Origin: Clostridium_AD frigoriphilum
GTDB lineage: Bacteria; Bacillota; Clostridia; Clostridiales; Clostridiaceae
Assembly (NCBI RefSeq): GCF_036541405.1
Contig: NZ_JAZHFS010000012.1
Span: 62,001-126,000 of the forward strand
Length of the DNA stretch: 64,000 nt
Direction of reading: 5' to 3'
Position 1 is the stretch's first letter. The number at the start of each line of letters is the position of its first letter. Below, piece after piece: positions 59,801-64,000 of this stretch. Position numbers and translations under genes: made by a program. The notes beneath the pieces were generated by a model. It ran no database searches, had not been told where the DNA came from, and saw nothing but the letters and a program-made list of their open reading frames with translations.

Positions 59801-60326
59801 TATATTAAGTTATTCATTATATCCAGATGTATTTGATAACTATATTAAATATATTCAGGAGTATGGAGATTTAAGCAGAATTGGAAGCGATATTTTCTTC
59901 CACGGACTAAATGAGGGTGAAACTTGTGAGGCTGAAATTGCGGATGGAAAAACCCATATGATAAAATTGCTTCATATTAGTAAATTAGATTTAGAAGGTA
60001 ATAAAGTTCTTGTGTTTGAGGTTGATGGAAATAGACGTGAAATAAAAATCAAAGACAAAAACAACAAGGCTGTGCTAAATTACCAAGTGTCACAAATGGC
60101 AGATCCGTCAAATCCTTTAGAGGTTGGATCTCCAATACCAGGAACAGTTATATCTATACTTGTAGCAGAGGGAGATAAAGTAACTGAAAATCAACAATTA
60201 ATGGTAGTTGAGGCTATGAAAATGGAGACTAGGGTAATTGCCTCAAAGGCAGGTGTAGTTGAGTTAATTAATGTTAAAGAAGGACAACAGGTAAAGGCTG
60301 GGGAACTTTTAATAAATTTAAAATAG
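56898..60326 (+). CDS. pyc: pyruvate carboxylase
   Basis: The protein, about 1142 aa, has all three parts on one chain: biotin carboxylase (KRVLVANRGEIAIRIFRAC at the start, VAGGGGRGMR, EMNPRIQVEHTVTE), carboxyltransferase (TDTTMRDAQQSLMATRVRT near 530, HTHDTTGN) and a biotin carrier domain with VVEAMKMET, biotinylated Lys near 1108. It makes oxaloacetate from pyruvate and bicarbonate, feeding aspartate and homoserine synthesis. GTG at 56898 is preferred because TAGGGGGT lies 8 nt upstream; an ATG two codons earlier is too close. Confidence 0.96.
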   Translation: MRKFKRVLVANRGEIAIRIFRACNELGIRTVAIYSNEDKYSLFKTKADEAYLIGKNRSPVEAYLNIEEIISIALKKGVDAIHPGYGFLSENPEFAIKCAKAGIEFIGPTAEMMDSLGDKIKSKIVANAVGVPTIPGDKKEVDTVYEAKELAEKCGYPVMLKAVAGGGGRGMRIVRDASELEASYISAKSEAKKAFGVDHLYVEKYLEKSKHIEVQVLGDKFGNIVHLHERDCSIQRRHQKVVEYTPAFSISQEKRDEICNDALKIAKSVNYRSAGTLEFLVDTKGNHYFIEMNPRIQVEHTVTEMVTGIDIVQSQILIAEDYALNSPEIGIKSQEDVQVNGFSIQCRITTEDPSNNFAPDTGKIEEYRTGSGFGIRLDGGNGFAGAIISPYYDSLLVKNISWSRTFKDAIKKSIRAVEETRITGVKTNIGFLINVLNHPTFLKGECNTNFIEENPELISITPQADEESRVLKFIGEKMVNENNGIKKLYDVPVVPKIIMPNELSGTKQILDLHGTEGLLKWIKGQNKLLLTDTTMRDAQQSLMATRVRTKDMLKIATATSVYGTDLFSLEMWGGATFDVAYRYLNESPWERLTQLRKKIPNVLFQMLIRGANAVGYKNYPDNIVREFIKESASSGVDVFRIFDSLNWLKGMETSIDEVLKSDKVAEACICYTGDILNDKKNKYNLDYYIKLAKEIEKTGAHILGIKDMSALLKPHAAFKLINALKQEVGMPIHLHTHDTTGNGVATVLMAAQAGVDIVDTAFNSMSGLTSQPALNSVVAALKNTDRDTGIDLKGIQGISDYWDAVRPVYDQFKSDLNSGSAEIYRYEIPGGQYSNLKPQVESFGLGHKFNEIKETYKVVNDMVGDIVKVTPSSKMVGDFAIFMVQNDLTPENIYEKAIKMSFPDSVVSYFKGMMGQPMGGFPEKLQKLVLKGEDPITGRPGELLPDEDFDMVEKHLIEKFNITPTKKDILSYSLYPDVFDNYIKYIQEYGDLSRIGSDIFFHGLNEGETCEAEIADGKTHMIKLLHISKLDLEGNKVLVFEVDGNRREIKIKDKNNKAVLNYQVSQMADPSNPLEVGSPIPGTVISILVAEGDKVTENQQLMVVEAMKMETRVIASKAGVVELINVKEGQQVKAGELLINLK

Positions 60327-60343
60327 AATAAAAGGGATATAGG

Positions 60344-60386
60344 AAAAGATAGTAAAACTTTGAAATAAGGTTTACTATCTTTTTTA
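60344..60386 (+). terminator. terminator of pyc
   Basis: AAAAGATAGTAAA and TTTACTATCTTTT form the stem, followed by T residues. Confidence 0.85.
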
Positions 60387-60482
60387 TTTTTTTACGATTA
60401 GATGTCTAAGTAAAATAACTAACTAAATAATATGTAATTATACGCTGAAGTATTAAGAATATAATTGTAAAATAAAATACTA

Positions 60483-60511
60483 TTGTGTAAACGACTAATA
60501 TATGCTAATAT
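60483..60511 (+). promoter_or_regulatory. promoter of the GPH transporter gene
   Basis: TTGTGT (60483-60488), 17 bp, TAATAT (60506-60511), followed shortly by the first operator repeat. Confidence 0.5.
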
Positions 60512-60527
60512 ATAATTATAAAAGAAA

Positions 60528-60639
60528 AGAAAAGGTTTTCCTAAAAAGAATTATTTGATTTTACATAATTATTTTTAGCTAAACAAGCGTACTTGTAAAA
60601 GTACGTATTAAATTTAGAAGTATAGAAAAGGTTTTCCTA
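60528..60639 (+). promoter_or_regulatory. two identical 16-bp operator-like repeats 96 bp apart
   Basis: AGAAAAGGTTTTCCTA occurs at 60528-60543 and 60624-60639. Between them is the exact inverted repeat CGTACTT-GTAA-AAGTACG (60588-60605). The repeats resemble LacI-family half-sites (TTTTCC), and a LacI regulator is encoded at 62387. The leader between promoter and transporter is about 280 nt and has no ORF with a ribosome site. Confidence 0.6.
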
Positions 60640-60795
60640 TAAAAAGTTTGGCGGTAATATTGTGGACATGTTACTTGGAAAATGGATATTTTAGTAGATG
60701 ATATACCCGATGGACTATTTCTACAAAAGTAAAAGAAAATATAAATAAAACAAAGATAGCGTTAACACTATCCAATATACAAGGAGGAAATAAAA

Positions 60796-62217
60796 ATGAA
60801 ACAAGTGAACCAAATGAAACAAAGATTTGCATTTGCAGCAGGTGCATTCGGCCATGACATTTTTTACCAAGCATTGTCAACATATTTCATGATTTTCGTT
60901 ACAAAAGCTATGTTTGCAGGAGCTCCAAAGGAAACACAGATGAAAATGATAGGGTTAGTTACCTCATTAGTTGTAGGTATCAGACTAGTTGAAATTATCT
61001 TTGACCCAATTATTGGTAGCGTTATAGACAACACTAAAACTAAATGGGGGAAATTCCGTCCATGGCTTTGTATTGGTGGAACAATCAGTGCAATTTGTTT
61101 AGCAATGCTATTTACTAACTTCTTTGGACTCGCAACAAGTAACCAAACTTTATTTACAATTCTATTTATTATTGTTTTCATCATATTAGACTGTGCTTTT
61201 TCATTTAAAGATATTGCATTTTGGTCAATAATCCCTGCACTTAGTGATGATTCGGCAGAACGTGGAAAATTAGCAACATTTGGACGTTTCGCTTCATCAT
61301 TAGGGGCAAATGGAACAACACTAGTAGTAATCCCTATAGTTTCATTCTTTACATTAGTAGTTACTGGTCACTCTGGCCAAGGAGCTAGCGGATGGTTCGC
61401 TTTTGGCTTAATAGCTGCAATAATCTATGGTGTTACAAGTTGGATTGTAGCTCTTGGTACAAAAGAACAAGAAAGTGTTTTACGTAAGCAACACGGGAAA
61501 ACTTCACTTAAAGATGTATTTACTGCACTTACTAAAAACGACCAATTAATGTGGTTGGCACTAGCATATCTTTTGTTTGCTATTGGGTATGTAGCTACAA
61601 CAGCCGTATTAATGCTTTACTTCCAATATGTAATTGGGAATATATCAGCTTTTTCAATTGTAGGTATTGTAGCTGCAATTTGTGGTATTATATCTGTTCC
61701 ACTTTACCCAATTATCACTAAATATATTTCAAGAAAATATGTTTACATAGTTGGTATTTTATCAATGTTAATTGGATATTTGATACTTTCCGTAGTCTCA
61801 ACAAGTTCAATGGCAGTTATTATTATAGGGCTAGTATTCTTCTATTTTCCGTACCAATTAATTTTTCTAGCAGTGCTTATGACAATAAGTGACTCAGTTG
61901 AATACGGACAATGGAAAAATGGAGTTCGTAATGAAGCAGTAACTTTATCTCTTCGTCCATTATTAGATAAACTCGCAGGAGCTTTATCTAATGGTATCGT
62001 AGGTTTCATATCAGTAACGTGTGGTATGATTGGAGATGCACAAGCAAGTGATATAAGCTCTAATGCTATTGTGACATTTAAAATGTGGGCTTTCTATTTA
62101 CCAGCAGCATTAATGATTATTTCCGGTGTTATCTTTTTATTCAAAATTAAATTAACAGAAAAGAGACATGCTGAAATAGTAAAAGAATTAGAAGCATCAT
62201 TAGCAAAAGTAAACTAA
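60796..62217 (+). CDS. GPH-family (MelB-type) sugar:cation symporter
   Basis: The 473-aa protein with about 12 membrane segments has GPH/MFS_2 features: AFGHDIFYQALSTYFMIFVTKAM at the start, IFDPIIGSVIDNTKTKWGKFRPW near residue 75, and a late SVEYGQWKNGVRNEA. It imports a glycoside, pentoside or uronide with a cation. No glycosidase gene lies next to it, so the sugar cannot be told. The LacI regulator downstream probably controls it. AGGAGG precedes the ATG. Confidence 0.91.
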   Translation: MKQVNQMKQRFAFAAGAFGHDIFYQALSTYFMIFVTKAMFAGAPKETQMKMIGLVTSLVVGIRLVEIIFDPIIGSVIDNTKTKWGKFRPWLCIGGTISAICLAMLFTNFFGLATSNQTLFTILFIIVFIILDCAFSFKDIAFWSIIPALSDDSAERGKLATFGRFASSLGANGTTLVVIPIVSFFTLVVTGHSGQGASGWFAFGLIAAIIYGVTSWIVALGTKEQESVLRKQHGKTSLKDVFTALTKNDQLMWLALAYLLFAIGYVATTAVLMLYFQYVIGNISAFSIVGIVAAICGIISVPLYPIITKYISRKYVYIVGILSMLIGYLILSVVSTSSMAVIIIGLVFFYFPYQLIFLAVLMTISDSVEYGQWKNGVRNEAVTLSLRPLLDKLAGALSNGIVGFISVTCGMIGDAQASDISSNAIVTFKMWAFYLPAALMIISGVIFLFKIKLTEKRHAEIVKELEASLAKVN

Positions 62218-62250
62218 TTTAATTCAATAATTAAAGTATTATTAATACTA

Positions 62251-62287
62251 AAAAGCTGCCTCAAGACAAAATTGAGGTAGCTTTATC
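62251..62287 (+). terminator. terminator of the GPH transporter gene
   Basis: AAAGCTGCCTCA and TGAGGTAGCTTT pair with one wobble around a short loop. Confidence 0.8.
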
Positions 62288-62386
62288 TTTACAAATTTTA
62301 ATTTAAATAGTAATATTTCCATATATGAGTAATTAGTTAACTTAATATAATATATGTAAATTTTCTTGCTTTATAGGGGGGCAAAA

Positions 62387-63403
62387 ATGAAAGCTAGTAT
62401 AAGAGATGTCGCAAGGGAAGCTAATGTTTCTATGAGTACTGTATCAAGAGTTATAAATAAAAATTATCCTGTTAAAGAAGATACTAAAATTAGAGTTGAA
62501 AAAGCTGTAGAAAAATTGAACTTTAGTCCTAACACATTGGCAAGATCCTTAATTTGTCAAAACACAAAAACAATAGGAATTCTAGTTCCAAGCATAGACA
62601 ATTTATTCTTTCCAACTGTAATTAAAGCTATCGAATATGAACTTAGAATAAACGGTTATTCAATTTACCTTTGTGATACAGCTGATAACGCTTCAGAAGA
62701 AATAAAATATATAAGATCACTTATGGGAAGACAAGTAGATGGCATTATAGTAATTGATCCCAAAACAGAAAATATGAGGAGTGGGTTTTATGAAATTGTA
62801 GGAAAAGATATACCACTTGTATCAATCAATGGATATAATAAGGACATAGATTGTAATTTTGTACTCAATGATGAAGCAAATGGTGCAAGGCAAGCAATGG
62901 AATATCTTTTAAAACTTGGACATGAAAATATAATATTTGTACGAGGAAAAGAGAGTTACTCATATGACATAAAAGAAAACGTTTATATTAAATTCATGGA
63001 AGAAAACAAATTAACTGTTAGAAAGAAAATTATAGATGTTGGTGAAGGCAATAGTTACGATACTGTTAACGGGACAATGAATATAATGAGAAAAGAACTA
63101 GAAAACTTAAAGGCACCTATTGCTGTATTTTCCTGTAATGATTTAATGGCACTCGGAGTTTTAAACGCTTGTAAAAAAATGAATCTCGATGTACCTAAGG
63201 AAGTTTCAATAATTGGATTTGATAACATTTGTATTTCGAGTATGGTTGAACCCAAAATTACAACAGTAGATCAAAATATGTATTTACTTGGGGAAAATGC
63301 TGCAAAAATGCTTTTGGACTTAATAGATAATAACAATCAAAAGGTTAACAGAATTAAACTAAGCACAAAACTAATCATTAGAGATAGTTGCAGTAATATT
63401 TAG
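62387..63403 (+). CDS. LacI-family transcriptional regulator
   Basis: The 338-aa protein begins ASIRDVAREANVSMSTVSRVINKNYPVKEDT, the LacI helix-turn-helix, with the hinge helix at SPNTLARSL and a periplasmic-binding-protein-like sensor domain (IGILVPSIDNLFFP to TTVDQNMYLLGENAAKML). It most likely represses the upstream transporter through the paired repeats at 60528-60639. The ATG at 62387 follows TAGGGGGGC; the frame extends seven codons further without a site. Confidence 0.91.
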   Translation: MKASIRDVAREANVSMSTVSRVINKNYPVKEDTKIRVEKAVEKLNFSPNTLARSLICQNTKTIGILVPSIDNLFFPTVIKAIEYELRINGYSIYLCDTADNASEEIKYIRSLMGRQVDGIIVIDPKTENMRSGFYEIVGKDIPLVSINGYNKDIDCNFVLNDEANGARQAMEYLLKLGHENIIFVRGKESYSYDIKENVYIKFMEENKLTVRKKIIDVGEGNSYDTVNGTMNIMRKELENLKAPIAVFSCNDLMALGVLNACKKMNLDVPKEVSIIGFDNICISSMVEPKITTVDQNMYLLGENAAKMLLDLIDNNNQKVNRIKLSTKLIIRDSCSNI

Positions 63404-63448
63404 ATCTAAATATTAAGTAATCATAAGGATCTAGGTATAATTAATATA

Positions 63449-63481
63449 AAAAGGCATCTACAAAAAAGTAGGTGCCTTTTA
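63449..63481. terminator. bidirectional terminator
   Basis: AAAAGGCA-TCTAC and GTAG-GTGCCTTTT form a stem between convergent genes. Confidence 0.82.
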
Positions 63482-63498
63482 TAAGCATGTAGTGTATA

Positions 63499-64000
63499 TC
63501 ATTTTATTATTAATTTCTTATTATATATCTTTTCAAATGATGAACAGCATTGTAGTGCCGCACTTATTTCGAGCAATGGGTCTGCTTTTGCATCAACGGT
63601 TATTGTTACAGTATCTAATCCAATGCTGCAACTAATAAATTGTATATTTCCATTTAAGCAACTATCCAGACTTTCACTAATGCGTAGTAGTATGGTTAAC
63701 TTATCTATTATATCTAAATCTTGTTTAGTTATTAAATTCTGGTACAATTTTAAGTCAATTTTAAATTCATTTTTTCTGTGAAGAGCAGCTATGTATGAAG
63801 CCATTAGTTGCTCTTTATGAGTAAGTCCATTAATTTTAGAGTTTGCAATCATATAGGAAGAATGTTTATGATGATCAAAATAACTTATAAGAATCCCTAT
63901 ATCATGAAGCATTGCTGCAGTTTTCAAAATTTTATAAGGGTTTATTGGTATGTCGATAATTGTATTAAGCTCATTATACAGGGTTTTAGTTAACATCCAT
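63499..64000 (-). CDS. HD-domain protein, C-terminal part (Ppx/GppA-like), cut by window end
   Basis: The frame is open to the last base of the window, so the N-terminus is outside. The visible 167 residues show an HD-type site, AAMLHDIGILISYFDHHKHSSYMI, then helices with LHRKNEF and LLRISESLD, and a small beta domain at the end. This is the layout of the C-terminal half of bacterial exopolyphosphatase/guanosine pentaphosphatase (Ppx/GppA). The catalytic ASKHA half would lie beyond the window, so the assignment is tentative. Confidence 0.7.
   Translation of the reverse strand, partial: WMLTKTLYNELNTIIDIPINPYKILKTAAMLHDIGILISYFDHHKHSSYMIANSKINGLTHKEQLMASYIAALHRKNEFKIDLKLYQNLITKQDLDIIDKLTILLRISESLDSCLNGNIQFISCSIGLDTVTITVDAKADPLLEISAALQCCSSFEKIYNKKLIIK

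Noticed and set aside
1..64000. CRISPR arrays, tRNA or rRNA genes, insertion sequences
   Set aside because: No regularly spaced repeats, cloverleaf sequences or transposase motifs were seen on reading through the window.

Overview
The window is low-GC, AT-rich DNA from a Firmicute, most likely a Clostridium sensu stricto species. The support is Gram-positive ribosome binding sites (AGGAGG, GGGGG), frequent GTG/TTG starts, S-box and T-box leaders, lipoprotein transporters, and gene orders such as a ubiG-mccA pair. I see no rRNA, tRNA, CRISPR, prophage or transposase. The window cuts a gene at each end.

Layout. 1-4.5 kb: end of an M20 amidohydrolase, then a leftward cystine-type ABC transporter operon ending in a C-S lyase gene. 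4.6-13 kb: nitrogen block with gdhA and three consecutive amt-glnB pairs; amt2 is preceded by a small membrane protein gene. 13-16.5 kb: FAH-family hydrolase, orphan SsuA-like lipoprotein, DUF2325 protein, alpha/beta hydrolase. 16.5-19.8 kb: two PLP sulfur enzymes, each behind its own SAM-I riboswitch. 19.9-27.6 kb: seven-gene corrinoid methyltransferase operon behind a T-box leader whose likely specifier is AUG (Met). 27.6-29.3 kb: ubiG-like methyltransferase and mccA/cysK. 29.5-34.8 kb: a protein-thiocarboxylate operon (sulfur carrier, E1-like enzyme, JAMM protease, sulfite reductase-TusA fusion, MetY). 35-37 kb: glycogen branching enzyme. 37-43.1 kb: gltBD. 43.3-44.1 kb: SGNH hydrolase. 44.4-53.6 kb: sulfate operon (ROK regulator, ssuABC, cysC, aprAB, cysDN). 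53.8-60.3 kb: ABC-class ATPase of unknown role, threonine aldolase, pyruvate carboxylase. 60.4-63.4 kb: GPH sugar transporter with a LacI regulator. 63.5-64 kb: end of a Ppx/HD-type gene.

How the genes fit together. Sulfur is the main theme. The ssu/apr/cys operon can import an oxidised sulfur source, activate sulfate to APS and reduce it to sulfite. The Sir-TusA protein can reduce sulfite to sulfide, and the HcyS-type carrier plus MetY can place that sulfur on O-acetylhomoserine. MetY/Cgs enzymes, the corrinoid system and ubiG-mccA connect homocysteine, methionine and cysteine. Seven sulfur promoters carry a related 20-bp element between the -10 box and the gene, which looks like a shared operator. 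Nitrogen is the second theme: ammonium transporters paired with PII proteins, gdhA and gltBD.

The most interesting candidates are the Met T-box corrinoid methyltransferase operon (a possible folate-independent methionine route), the thiocarboxylate operon, the shared sulfur operator, and the amt-glnB triplication, in which one Amt carries a natural His-to-Glu change in the pore.
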